DNA from: Bacteroidia bacterium
GTDB taxonomy: Bacteria > Bacteroidota > Bacteroidia > Chitinophagales > Chitinophagaceae
DNA: 64,000 nucleotides
Direction of reading: 5' to 3'
Assembly (NCBI GenBank): GCA_030427635.1
Contig: JAUIBA010000019.1
Span: 23,138 to 87,137 of the forward strand
Part shown: one piece after another, positions 9,390 to 17,580 of the stretch
Numbering within the stretch: the first letter of the stretch is position 1
Layout: each line of letters opens with the position of its first letter
Made by a program: the position numbers and the translations under genes
Notes under the pieces: generated by a model
What the model was told of the DNA's origin: nothing
Seen by the model: only the letters and a program-made list of their open reading frames with translations
The model's database searches: none

Positions 9390-11855
9390 TCATTTACCTA
9401 TGCTCAGCATATTCATCAGCAGCTTTATAGCCCCTTTATTTCCGGCAGGTAACTGTCTGGAAAATGACAATGCGGTATATATATAATGTCCCTTACCGGT
9501 TTTTGTATAAAGGGTACTGCCTTCCAGTGGCTGCTCTCCGGTATCATTCATAGAGAAGATAGTAGCATAGCGCTTGTCCCACTTCTGTGTAAAGTATAAG
9601 CCACGCTCCTGTACCCAATCTTTAAAGCCGTCATTTCCTATTTTATTAGGGGCATTGAGCAGTTTATGTTCAGCATTTATGAAGCGTACTTCGGCATCCT
9701 CCTCTGTAACCCGGTCGCGGGACAGGGTAAACGGATATGGGCCCAGATGTTCTGTACTAAGACCATGTGCTGTGTTGTACTGCATTACCAGTGTGCCTCC
9801 GTTACGGGCATACTCCAGCAGCATAGGTAGCCATGCAGTCATACGTTTTTCGGCGTTTACAGCTCTGATACCAGTGATAATTGCATCATACTTAGCCAGA
9901 TTGGCTACTGACGAGAAGTCGGCATCCTTCAGTATTTCCACATCCAGTCCTGCCTGTCTTAATACATCAGGTACTTTATCTCCGGCGCCTTCTACGTAGC
10001 CTATCTTTTTTACATTACATTTCCATGTAGGTGCCAGTACTCTTGCCATAGGGTCAGAACAGTATTGTAGTGTAGGCAGGTGGTCATACTGTATTATGTG
10101 AAGGGTAGCAGAGTTAGGTACATTAAGCATGGCTATGAGATGGAAATCTTTTCCTGCCAGCTCTTTTGCTGCCGCTACTTTAAACGGTATCAGTGTATCT
10201 GTACCCTTTTTCAGGGTAAGTCCCTGCAGTTCAAAAACAGGTTTGGAGAGTACATCTGTCATGATGCTCAGGTATTTTCCGCTTATGTCAGTGTATGCAT
10301 GTACCCGCACTGCGGCCTGTACGCTTCCGTCGGCACCTGCTACAAAAACATCGTTACTCAGCTCTACGGTAGCATCAGGTACTATACGCAGTTGTTCTGT
10401 TACATCTCCTTTTACAGGGTCCAGACGCTTATAGGAGAGTGGTACCTGCATACTGAATGGTGTGCCTGCTACATCTATGGTTAAAGTAATAAACAGGGCT
10501 GCAGGTGTTTCCGGCAGTCCTGCCATCTCATCATCCGGCATGTAGTAGAGGGCATTTGTAGTGCCGGCTTTGGAAAGCCAGTAGGGTTGTGTGACAGCAG
10601 CGTCGGAGGGAATAGTAAAGTTGCGGTCAATGGAATACAGATTATCGCCAGCCAGTTTCAGAGACATTGAGGTGTCATTTTTCTGCCATCTGGCTGCGGT
10701 AAGCGTCACTGGCGTGCCCCCTCTGGCTATAAGGCGAAGTGTAAAGGGGAGTGTCTCGCCACGTACTGCCTCAGGCTGTTTTGTGTACAGCTCAGCCATT
10801 ACACCTGCGCAGTGGAGGATAGTAAGGTCTGTTTCGTGCAGCTTTTGTTCTCTCCAGTAGTCGTCCTTTACGGCAGCAATTTTCTTTCTTACAGCTATCA
10901 GAGCCGGTATGCTGGCATCTGGCCGCTGAAAGCTGAACTGCTCCTGTATTTTTTTCAGGTCGGCATCTATATCTGCCCTGTTTACGCGGCCCCATGTGAT
11001 ATCAATTCCTTCAAACAGAGAGTTGGTGAATGGCGTACCATCTGTAAGCGCGAAGTATTCTGTCTGCACGCCTGGTACAGACGGGGTGCCGGCACCCTGG
11101 CTTTTATGTATGCTACGGCTTTGCCCGGCCAGCTCTCCCACACCCATTCCCAGCTCCGGCACAAACTGCCCTACCGGTAGTTTGAACTGGTCTTCTGTGG
11201 TGGTATTGCGGGAGCCAAACCTGAATGAGTTGAAAAGCAGACGGGTGGGTTGCCATGCAGCATACATTTTCAGCTGCTCAGGATATTTTGTCCGGTCTCC
11301 GGCTGCTTTGAAGGCATCAGCGGCTATTATTGCCGATGCTGCATGCTGCCCGTGTCCGGCATTGGAATCGGGAGGAAACCTGCATATAACAACATCTGGC
11401 CTGAAGCGACGTATAGCGCGTACGGCATCTCCGGTAAGTACATCTCTGGGCCAGTGTTTGAAGGTTTCTTCATAATTTTTGGAGAAGCCGAAATCTACAG
11501 CGCGTGAAAAAAACTGCTCAGCGCCATCCAGTCTGCGTGCTTCTATGAGTTCGTGTGTACGTATCAGACCCAGCGCAGCCCCCTGCTCTTTTCCCAGCAG
11601 GTTTTGCCCTCCATCTCCGCGGGTAAGAGAAAGATAGCCGGTGCGTACATGCTGCTCATTTACCAGCCATGCCAGCAGGCGGGTATTTTCATCATCGGGA
11701 TGGGCCGCCACGTATAATACATTTGTCAGGTTGCGCAGCTGGGCTATCTCGTGATATATGGTTGCAGAGGATGCGGGTCTCAGTTGCTGTCCGTATACGA
11801 CAGAGGTAAACAATACTGAAATAAAAAAAAGATAACATCTGTTCATCATTCGCAC
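9390..11855 (-). CDS. secreted PIG-L family deacetylase, large form
   Basis: An 821-residue protein. After a signal peptide ending VVYGQQ, the PIG-L/LmbE zinc motif AAHPDDE lies at residues 51-56 region, followed by SLTRGDGGQN and a second metal-site segment GHGQHAAS. This domain (about 250 residues) belongs to N-acetylglucosamine-type deacetylases. The remaining ~550 residues contain beta-sandwich-like segments and a C-terminal Rossmann/amidotransferase-like part (YDAIITGIRAVN). The same arrangement is common in Bacteroidota, so it is not a unique fusion. Likely periplasmic and acting on a glycan; substrate unknown. Start 11855 is used, but Met3 or Met4 would also work. Confidence 0.88.
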   Translation of the reverse strand: MRMMNRCYLFFISVLFTSVVYGQQLRPASSATIYHEIAQLRNLTNVLYVAAHPDDENTRLLAWLVNEQHVRTGYLSLTRGDGGQNLLGKEQGAALGLIRTHELIEARRLDGAEQFFSRAVDFGFSKNYEETFKHWPRDVLTGDAVRAIRRFRPDVVICRFPPDSNAGHGQHAASAIIAADAFKAAGDRTKYPEQLKMYAAWQPTRLLFNSFRFGSRNTTTEDQFKLPVGQFVPELGMGVGELAGQSRSIHKSQGAGTPSVPGVQTEYFALTDGTPFTNSLFEGIDITWGRVNRADIDADLKKIQEQFSFQRPDASIPALIAVRKKIAAVKDDYWREQKLHETDLTILHCAGVMAELYTKQPEAVRGETLPFTLRLIARGGTPVTLTAARWQKNDTSMSLKLAGDNLYSIDRNFTIPSDAAVTQPYWLSKAGTTNALYYMPDDEMAGLPETPAALFITLTIDVAGTPFSMQVPLSYKRLDPVKGDVTEQLRIVPDATVELSNDVFVAGADGSVQAAVRVHAYTDISGKYLSIMTDVLSKPVFELQGLTLKKGTDTLIPFKVAAAKELAGKDFHLIAMLNVPNSATLHIIQYDHLPTLQYCSDPMARVLAPTWKCNVKKIGYVEGAGDKVPDVLRQAGLDVEILKDADFSSVANLAKYDAIITGIRAVNAEKRMTAWLPMLLEYARNGGTLVMQYNTAHGLSTEHLGPYPFTLSRDRVTEEDAEVRFINAEHKLLNAPNKIGNDGFKDWVQERGLYFTQKWDKRYATIFSMNDTGEQPLEGSTLYTKTGKGHYIYTALSFSRQLPAGNKGAIKLLMNMLSIGK

Positions 11856-11886
11856 GTATTTTGGTCTTTTGGTGAATAGCAGGCAT

Positions 11887-11894
11887 CAAATGTA
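11887..11894 (-). promoter_or_regulatory. -7 box for the PIG-L gene
   Basis: TACATTTG on the minus strand matches the Bacteroidota TAnnTTTG element and lies about 30 nt upstream of the start at 11855. No clear -33 TTG was found. Confidence 0.5.
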
Positions 11895-11913
11895 CAGACT
11901 ATTGCTTTATGCG

Positions 11914-11945
11914 TTTGGTGAATTAGCAGTTAACGAGTACTTTCG
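11914..11945 (+). promoter_or_regulatory. promoter of asnB
   Basis: TTTG at 11914-11917 is followed after 20 nt by TACTTTCG at 11938-11945, close to the -33 TTTG / -7 TAnnTTTG pattern. The asnB ATG is at 11963. It is divergent from the PIG-L promoter. Confidence 0.55.
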
Positions 11946-11962
11946 GCACGTTAGTTTACCCC

Positions 11963-13804
11963 ATGTGCGGCATTGCAGGATATATAGGCTTCGATATTAA
12001 TAAAGGCAATCATTTTGTGCGCCGGGCAGATACGCTGCTTATACATCGTGGCCCTGATGATTCCGGTATATATACAGATGAGCACGTAGCGCTGTTACAT
12101 CGCCGGTTGTCTATCCTTGACTTATCGCCATCTGGTCACCAGCCCATGACCTCTTCCTGCGGACGCTATACGATTGTGTTCAATGGAGAAATTTATAATC
12201 ACCTGGAGCTCAGGAAACAATATCTGAGTAATCATTCCTTCAGAGGGCATTCGGATACAGAGACCATCATAGAGCTGTTTCGTTTAAAGCAGGAGCAGAT
12301 GTTATATGATATGGTGGGTATGTGGGGGATAATAATCTGGGACAGGGAGCGGAGAGCCGCCTTTGTTTCCAGAGACAGGTACGGACAAAAGCCGGTTTAT
12401 GTAAGGCGTGATGGTAATGACTGGTATATAGCCAGTGAGATGAAGCCATTGCTGAAAGACGATGCTCCCAATGTTGCAGATGCTACTGCTGTGGTAGAAT
12501 ATCTGGCGCTGGGCAATTATGGGCATCTGGGCACTCACAGTTTCTTCAGGGATATTGCCCATTTCCCTCAGGGGCATTATGCGTGGATATCGCCGGGGCA
12601 GGAAAGCCTCAATACCGTAGAGTACTGGAAGCTGCCTGAAATTCAGAGGCGTAATCAGAAGCCATTTGATGAACAGGCAAAAAAGGAGCTGCATGATAGT
12701 ATCATGGAGGGCACGCTGTCCCAGACGCTGGCCGATGTGCCTATTGGTATTACCTTATCAGGTGGTATAGACTCATCTATTATAGCCGGAATACTGGCAC
12801 GGCATTGCACCCGCGAAGTACATGTGTTTACAGCGCAGGCCCGCGGCAGCAAATTTGATGAGAGCCGGTATGTGGACGCTGTTATTGCTATGAATAAGAA
12901 TGGCAATTTCAAAGTGCACAGAAAGGACCTTGAAGAGCTATCATTGAAAGATAATCTGCAGCATTACATCGATATTCAGGAAGAACCCTTTGGCGATCCG
13001 TCCATAATGGCCCATGGGTTTCTGATGGGTATGGCAGCAGATGCCGGTATAAAAGTAATATTGAACGGACAGGGGGCAGATGAACTGTTTTTCGGGTATA
13101 ATAATATGGCTCAGGCCATACTCCTGCAGCAGTTACGTACACTGCGTTTTCACAGGGTCAATGACAACCTTATGAAAATGAATCTGGGTCGTGCATATCT
13201 GTTACGCACACTATTAAAAACATTATCACCCTCTACTGAGCAGCGTATGCGCCGCAAGTCGCGTATAGAGCGGCGTACTTTCCTTACGCCCGAGCTGCGT
13301 GCAAAGGCAGATGATGAACTTACCGGGCATTATAATTATGCCAAGCCATATGATGTATGGTGCGAGAGTATTTACGGTGTGCATCTGCCACATCTGGTAC
13401 AGTATGATGACAGAAATGGAATGTCCCGTAGTATAGAGGGGCGTATGCCGTTTCTGGACCATCGCATCGCAGAGCTGGTAGCTACTATCAGGCCCAATGA
13501 ATTTCTGATGAATGGCAAGCGAAAATACCTGCTTAGGGAAGCCTGCAGGGAGTTCCTGCCCGATGAGGTATATAACCGCACCGATAAAATAGGATTTTAT
13601 ACGCCACTTATAGACGCTCTGTACCGGGACGAAAAATGGGCATTGGAAATGCTGGCTGCCTGCACATTTACCACCCCTGAAGCCCGCGATAAAATGGTAT
13701 CGGGGCTCAAATCGCGCAAGCTGAACGTTCCTGCGGCATTGCTGATATGGCGTAGTATTTCTGTATCAGTATGGATGAATACATTCAATGTGCGCCTTGT
13801 CTGA
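11963..13804 (+). CDS. asnB: asparagine synthase (glutamine-hydrolysing)
   Basis: A 613-residue class II glutamine amidotransferase. The N-terminus MCGIAGYIGF exposes nucleophile Cys2; HRGPDDSG and FNGEIYNH follow. The synthetase domain has the ATP pyrophosphatase P-loop LSGGIDSS at residues 265-272 and the C-terminal motif GRMPFLDHR. It forms asparagine, or amidates another substrate, using glutamine and ATP in the cytosol. Bacteroidota genomes have several AsnB paralogues, some in polysaccharide clusters; the WbqC/DegT/GNAT operon 4-7 kb away leaves open a role in surface glycan amidation, but it is separated by unrelated genes. It converges on the DUF5777 gene with 11 bp between stops. Confidence 0.92.
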   Translation: MCGIAGYIGFDINKGNHFVRRADTLLIHRGPDDSGIYTDEHVALLHRRLSILDLSPSGHQPMTSSCGRYTIVFNGEIYNHLELRKQYLSNHSFRGHSDTETIIELFRLKQEQMLYDMVGMWGIIIWDRERRAAFVSRDRYGQKPVYVRRDGNDWYIASEMKPLLKDDAPNVADATAVVEYLALGNYGHLGTHSFFRDIAHFPQGHYAWISPGQESLNTVEYWKLPEIQRRNQKPFDEQAKKELHDSIMEGTLSQTLADVPIGITLSGGIDSSIIAGILARHCTREVHVFTAQARGSKFDESRYVDAVIAMNKNGNFKVHRKDLEELSLKDNLQHYIDIQEEPFGDPSIMAHGFLMGMAADAGIKVILNGQGADELFFGYNNMAQAILLQQLRTLRFHRVNDNLMKMNLGRAYLLRTLLKTLSPSTEQRMRRKSRIERRTFLTPELRAKADDELTGHYNYAKPYDVWCESIYGVHLPHLVQYDDRNGMSRSIEGRMPFLDHRIAELVATIRPNEFLMNGKRKYLLREACREFLPDEVYNRTDKIGFYTPLIDALYRDEKWALEMLAACTFTTPEARDKMVSGLKSRKLNVPAALLIWRSISVSVWMNTFNVRLV

Positions 13805-13815
13805 ACCGGGGTACA

Positions 13816-14751
13816 TTACCAGTTCTTGGCAGGGGCATTGTTACGAAACTCTTTTGGGCGTACTACGGTGAATACACGGGATATATTAAACCCAAAGTGT
13901 AGCTGCCCGTCTGTCCAGGTATCTGTGGTCTGATTGATGAATGAACGCTCTGTAATTCCCTGAGAGTTGGTAAAGAAGAGTTGGAAAACATGGCCTCCGG
14001 TTTCTATATCTGCACCCAGTGAAAACGAGTTGTAGGTAGTAACGCCGCTGAAGGGCATATCTGCATTGTTGATACGGTAGTAATACTCTGCTGTAACTGC
14101 TACCCGGTTACTCACTTTATACCGTCCTCCTATACCCATAGAGAACATTGTATTGCTGAACTTTGAGCTGTCTATCAGGTTTAAATGTACTACTGATGGC
14201 ATAAGCTGCAGAGATAGCTTTTTACTGAACTTCCTTGCTATCAGCAGCTGATTTGTATAGGCCAGTCTGTGTGTAAAATAATACTCCATACCGGGCGGCA
14301 TCTGAGGCGCTTTGCCTCCTAATGCTGCTATACCGCCAAACCATGATACTGATACAGGAGTGCCATCTACTTTCTGCGACAGCAGTTTTACCTTGGCAAA
14401 GCCATCATTGGTTTTACCCAGTGTATTGTGACCAATGCCTACCATCAACCACTTTGTAACACCATAGTCCAGACCTATGCGGGTTGTAGCATTATCTATA
14501 CCAAAGAAGTTTTCTGTACCATCGCTCACTCTGCCAAAACGGTGCAGAATACGGAAATCCAGCACGCCGGCAGCAAGATTTTCTACAGTACTGCTGTTTA
14601 TGATGCGGGTAGCTTTGAATGTTGCTGTTACTTCTTCTTTTTTATCAGTTTTTGTAGCATTGTCCAGCTCGCTCATCAGGTCATCAGTTGATTGTCCGTA
14701 TCCGGCAAATGAACATGTAAGCAGTAATAGTGCAGTAGAGATGCAGCGCAT
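13816..14751 (-). CDS. DUF5777 family beta-barrel protein
   Basis: 311 residues. A signal peptide ends AGYGQ. The mature protein contains the family-typical segments LDFRILHRFG and GIDNATTRIGLDYGVT, and alternating strands consistent with an outer-membrane beta-barrel. It is the last gene of a four-gene operon (OB-fold, CX4CH haem-like, YceI, DUF5777) with gaps of 5, 15 and 35 nt. The company of a putative haem protein and a YceI lipid-binding protein suggests an envelope redox or lipid function, but no substrate can be named. Confidence 0.82.
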   Translation of the reverse strand: MRCISTALLLLTCSFAGYGQSTDDLMSELDNATKTDKKEEVTATFKATRIINSSTVENLAAGVLDFRILHRFGRVSDGTENFFGIDNATTRIGLDYGVTKWLMVGIGHNTLGKTNDGFAKVKLLSQKVDGTPVSVSWFGGIAALGGKAPQMPPGMEYYFTHRLAYTNQLLIARKFSKKLSLQLMPSVVHLNLIDSSKFSNTMFSMGIGGRYKVSNRVAVTAEYYYRINNADMPFSGVTTYNSFSLGADIETGGHVFQLFFTNSQGITERSFINQTTDTWTDGQLHFGFNISRVFTVVRPKEFRNNAPAKNW

Positions 14752-14786
14752 AGTATGTCTGGTATGTATTTGGTTGTGATACTGTA

Positions 14787-15338
14787 TTATTTCCCTGTAA
14801 GCTCAGAGTTTACTGTGATTTTTGCTTCCTTGCCTACCTTGTCGGCTACCAGGTTAGGTATGGATATGCCATAGTCTTCCAGTTTCACCGCAAATGTAGC
14901 TTCCAGTTTTACTTTTTTGTCAGCCACCGTTATTTTACCCGGAACTGATACTTCTTTTGTTACGCCGTGTATAGTGAGCTTTCCTTTTACAGTCACATTA
15001 TGTGAGCCAGACGTAGACGCAATGCCGGCATCTTTGCCCTCTATCCCACCTTTGAATTCAGCTTTGGGATATTTATCGCTCTCCATGTAGTTTTCATTGA
15101 AATGCTGCTGCATCAGATCCCGTTGAAATTTAAAGCTTCTCACAGGAACCTGAAATACCAGTTTGCCATCTGCGGCGCTCAGTATAGCAGCTACTTCATT
15201 ATTTACAGCATCAATCTGTTCCGGAGATTTTGGCGCTGTAGCGTCAAAAGTTATTTTGCCCGTTCGGGTCATATACTTTTGTGCATGCGCGCTGGCAGAA
15301 ATGCTGGCAGCTAATATTATTAGAAATAGTTTATTCAT
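14787..15338 (-). CDS. YceI family periplasmic protein
   Basis: 183 residues with a signal peptide ending SAHAQ. The lipocalin-like YceI fold is shown by KITFDATAP, the PVRSFKFQRDLMQQHFNENY segment, YPKAEFKG, and GKLTIHGVTKEVSVPG. Known YceI proteins bind isoprenoid chains such as polyprenyl quinones. It is the third gene of the four-gene operon, 15 nt after the CX4CH gene. A role in holding a quinone-like lipid for a neighbouring redox protein is inference. Confidence 0.92.
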   Translation of the reverse strand: MNKLFLIILAASISASAHAQKYMTRTGKITFDATAPKSPEQIDAVNNEVAAILSAADGKLVFQVPVRSFKFQRDLMQQHFNENYMESDKYPKAEFKGGIEGKDAGIASTSGSHNVTVKGKLTIHGVTKEVSVPGKITVADKKVKLEATFAVKLEDYGISIPNLVADKVGKEAKITVNSELTGK

Positions 15339-15353
15339 TGTTTTCAGTTTTTA

Positions 15354-15725
15354 TCAGTTATCAGGAGCCCCCTGGTTTATCCATCTGGTTATTTTATCTA
15401 TGTCGCATTGCGCCAGCTTTGGCAACCCTTTAGGCATTGACGAGTAGCCCGACTCCCATGAGATACTACCTTTCAGTCTGCCATTGTCTATTGCCACCAG
15501 TATTCCTTCCCTTGTTGTAAAGTCATATCCGGTTGCAGCTGTATTATTATGACAGCCTGCCATGTTACACTTACCGGCCATAATGGGTTTTATATCCAGG
15601 CTGTATGTTATAGTTGTGGTATCACAAACTACGACACCTGAAGGATAGAGCTCTTCATATTTATCATTATAGCAGCCCGCCAGAACGATAGTGGTGAGTA
15701 CACCTGTTGCTATTTTTTTTATCAT
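15354..15725 (-). CDS. small lipoprotein with a cytochrome c-like CX4CH motif
   Basis: 123 residues. The N-terminus MIKKIATGVLTTIVLAGC has a lipobox at Cys18. In the middle, IKPIMAGKCNMAGCHNN has a CX4CH haem-attachment-like sequence instead of the standard CXXCH. The C-terminal half is helical and ends KITRWINQGAPDN, a segment typical of small cytochrome c-like domains of Bacteroidota and Planctomycetes. A Met after the His (SSMPKG) may be the distal haem ligand. It probably binds a c-type haem at the outer face of a membrane, but the wider spacing makes haem attachment unproven. The OB-fold gene ends 5 nt upstream. Confidence 0.75.
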   Translation of the reverse strand: MIKKIATGVLTTIVLAGCYNDKYEELYPSGVVVCDTTTITYSLDIKPIMAGKCNMAGCHNNTAATGYDFTTREGILVAIDNGRLKGSISWESGYSSMPKGLPKLAQCDIDKITRWINQGAPDN

Positions 15726-15730
15726 GTTTG

Positions 15731-16150
15731 TTATTTATCCGGATGCTGGTTTTGTATGATGCAGTCTGTCAGGGTTACTCCCAGCAGCCCGCTTCCTGAG
15801 CAGAAACCTTTTATTTTCAGATTCTGTCCGCTTTTTACAGTTATTCCTTTTTCACGCATACTGCATTGCACACCCACAAGAGGGTCTCCGGCATCCAGCA
15901 TTATCATAAGGGTGCCATCCTGCTTGGGTTCTGTTTCCATTACAGTACCCGTTACTTCTATTACTTTACCCAGATATTGCTCATTGGCTTTCTGCTCATC
16001 ATCTGCAAACTCTTTTGTGAGCGCGGTGGCAGTTATAGCAATCCCTGTTTTATCCTCTACTTTTTCAGGAGGCTTGTTCCATAGATATATAACTGTTGCT
16101 ACACCTATTAGTGCAAGCGCCAGTGTTGCGAGCAGTATTTTCCTGAACAT
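15731..16150 (-). CDS. OB-fold (tRNA_anti-like) membrane-anchored protein
   Basis: 139 residues: one N-terminal membrane anchor or signal segment (ILLATLALALIGVATVIYLW), a linker, and an OB-fold domain with YLGKVIEVTGTV, LMIMLDAGDPLVGVQCSM and LKIKGFCSGSGLLGVTLTDC. This matches the tRNA_anti-like family, whose members despite the name are often exported proteins of unknown function. It is the first gene of the four-gene operon and directly follows a TATATTTG promoter box. Confidence 0.78.
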   Translation of the reverse strand: MFRKILLATLALALIGVATVIYLWNKPPEKVEDKTGIAITATALTKEFADDEQKANEQYLGKVIEVTGTVMETEPKQDGTLMIMLDAGDPLVGVQCSMREKGITVKSGQNLKIKGFCSGSGLLGVTLTDCIIQNQHPDK

Positions 16151-16169
16151 CCTATCTATTTTTACTTTA

Positions 16170-16177
16170 CAAATATA
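16170..16177 (-). promoter_or_regulatory. -7 box for the OB/CX4CH/YceI/DUF5777 operon
   Basis: TATATTTG on the minus strand, about 20 nt upstream of the first gene's ATG (16150). Confidence 0.55.
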
Positions 16178-16209
16178 ACCAAACTGATGAGTTTGCCTAT
16201 TTAACTATT

Positions 16210-16635
16210 TCACTCTGTTACTAAAAGCCTGTCAGTTCGGTATGCTGTTCCTCTGAAGAGTGCCAGCTGTTCGTTCTTACTGTTTTTTAGTACTACATCA
16301 TAAAATCCTGTCCGGTTGCCACAGTGCAGCTCCCTTGCCTCTGCTGTAACAATGTCGCCTTCGGCAGCCGGTTTCAGAAAGTTAATAGTGGCATCAAGTG
16401 CCACACTTAGTCTGCCATGTGAATTACAGGCAAACGCAAATGCACTGTCGGCGGCAGAGAAAAGAACGCCTCCATGTACAATGCCGAAACCGTTCAGCAT
16501 TTCTGAGCGTACAGTAAAATGTAGTTTACAGTATCCTTCTCCATGTTCATCAATAATAATGCCAAGCCACTCAGTAAAACAATCTTTTTCCAGCATAGCA
16601 GCAAGGGCTTGCTGAGCAATATTATCACGAGTCAT
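16210..16635 (-). CDS. paaI: PaaI-type hotdog thioesterase
   Basis: 141 residues of a single hotdog domain. The active-site stretch MLNGFGIVHGGVLFSAADSA followed by FAFACNSHG is the PaaI signature (the family's Asn, Asp and His positions are present), and INFLKPAAEGD and FRGTAYRT follow. PaaI hydrolyses (hydroxy)phenylacetyl-CoA esters, rescuing CoA in the aerobic phenylacetate pathway. No other paa gene is adjacent, so the physiological acyl-CoA may differ. Confidence 0.85.
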   Translation of the reverse strand: MTRDNIAQQALAAMLEKDCFTEWLGIIIDEHGEGYCKLHFTVRSEMLNGFGIVHGGVLFSAADSAFAFACNSHGRLSVALDATINFLKPAAEGDIVTAEARELHCGNRTGFYDVVLKNSKNEQLALFRGTAYRTDRLLVTE

Positions 16636-16663
16636 CAGCTAAAGGTACGTGGAGTATAGTCGT

Positions 16664-16707
16664 AAAAAAAGAAACGGTCTCCACCGCATTAAAAGCGGGG
16701 AGACCGT
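16664..16707 (-). terminator. strong intrinsic terminator of the Ala/Glu/Pro lipoprotein gene
   Basis: ACGGTCTCCaCCGC (16674-16687) pairs with GCGGGGAGACCGT (16695-16707). On the minus strand the hairpin is followed by TTTCTTTTTTT. Confidence 0.85.
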
Positions 16708-16735
16708 CTCAGTATTTTTTGACTTTAGCTCTGAA

Positions 16736-16966
16736 TTAGTGACCAGCTTCAGCAGGAGCAGCTTCAGCAGGAGCAGCCTGTGTAGAGTCAGTAGCAGGAG
16801 CAGCTTCAGCTGGAGTCTCAGCTGGAGTTTCAGCAGGAGCAGCTTCAGCTTCAGCAGCAGGAGCTTCAGTAGCAGGAGCTTCAGTAGCTTCGTTACCACC
16901 GTTACCGCAAGATGCTACAAACAGACCCAGAGAAAGAGCGAGAACGCTAAGTTTTACCAGTTTCAT
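16736..16966 (-). CDS. small Ala/Glu/Pro-repeat lipoprotein
   Basis: 76 residues. Signal peptide MKLVKLSVLALSLGLFVASC with lipobox Cys20. The mature part is almost entirely Ala, Glu, Pro and Thr in short repeats such as EAPATEAPAAEAE and PAETPAETPAEAAP, ending EAGH. At the DNA level the repeats are near-identical copies of GCTTCAGCAGGAGCA. The protein should be an unstructured, acidic surface or periplasmic tether. It has its own strong terminator, so it is a separate unit. Function unknown. Confidence 0.8.
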   Translation of the reverse strand: MKLVKLSVLALSLGLFVASCGNGGNEATEAPATEAPAAEAEAAPAETPAETPAEAAPATDSTQAAPAEAAPAEAGH

Positions 16967-17106
16967 AATTTTCTTTTTTTTTGTTGGTTATGCACGTTTA
17001 TCCGCTATTCGGGAAAAGGTAACCCAATAATTTCAAATATTTATAATAATATTTATAGTTGTCTGTTTATTAGGTTGTTTATGTGTGTTCTTAATTTTTG
17101 AAATAA

Positions 17107-17577
17107 TTACGTGGATAGGGTAACTACCATTTTTAGCTTGTTTCCATCGCTCTCCGTTACCTCAAATCCGCATCGTTCATAAATAGCCACAGCTGGCTTG
17201 TTGGCCGCATCTACATAAAGATATATTTCCTGCAGCCCCATACGGAAACCTTCTTCTACCATCAGGCGGGTAGCCTGCAGTCCTATACCTTTGCCCCACC
17301 ATGCAGTATTTCCTATGAAAATATGAAACTCGGCAGTGCCGTCTTTAATATCAGTTAGCTGCACATTACCTACGTACTCATCTGTACCGGCAATGCATAT
17401 GGCCCATCGGGTACTGGTTGGGTCCTGTGTTACACGCAGCAGCCATTCTTCTTCTATCTGTTCTGTAATTACCATATCGGGGCGCGATCCGGTATACTTC
17501 CATATTTCAGGGTTGTTGCGCCAATGGCAGGAAGTAAGATGATCTCCATGCTGTAGCTTTCTTATATATGCTTCCAT
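17107..17577 (-). CDS. GNAT family N-acetyltransferase (RimJ/RimL-like)
   Basis: 156 residues with the GNAT acetyl-CoA site: AEFHIFIGNTAWWGKGIGLQ (motif A, Q/RxxGxG type) and a C-terminal IYLYVDAANKPAVAIYERCG. The N-terminal LTSCHWRNNPEIWKYTG is typical of RimJ/RimL-type enzymes, including those that acetylate amino-sugar nucleotides such as WecD/PseH-like proteins. It follows the DegT-like gene by 3 nt and is the last gene of a three-gene operon with WbqC, which supports a role in glycan amino-sugar modification. Confidence 0.88.
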   Translation of the reverse strand: MEAYIRKLQHGDHLTSCHWRNNPEIWKYTGSRPDMVITEQIEEEWLLRVTQDPTSTRWAICIAGTDEYVGNVQLTDIKDGTAEFHIFIGNTAWWGKGIGLQATRLMVEEGFRMGLQEIYLYVDAANKPAVAIYERCGFEVTESDGNKLKMVVTLST

Positions 17578-17580
17578 TAC

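Noticed and set aside
9390..11855. PIG-L deacetylase as a novel fusion
   Set aside because: The same ~820-residue layout is common in Bacteroidota as far as I recall, so the extension is not unusual.
16639..17101. Leu/Lys-rich minus frame and Ser/Arg-rich plus frame around 16.6-17.1 kb
   Set aside because: Both are out-of-frame readings of the Ala/Glu/Pro repeat gene; repetitive DNA opens all frames.
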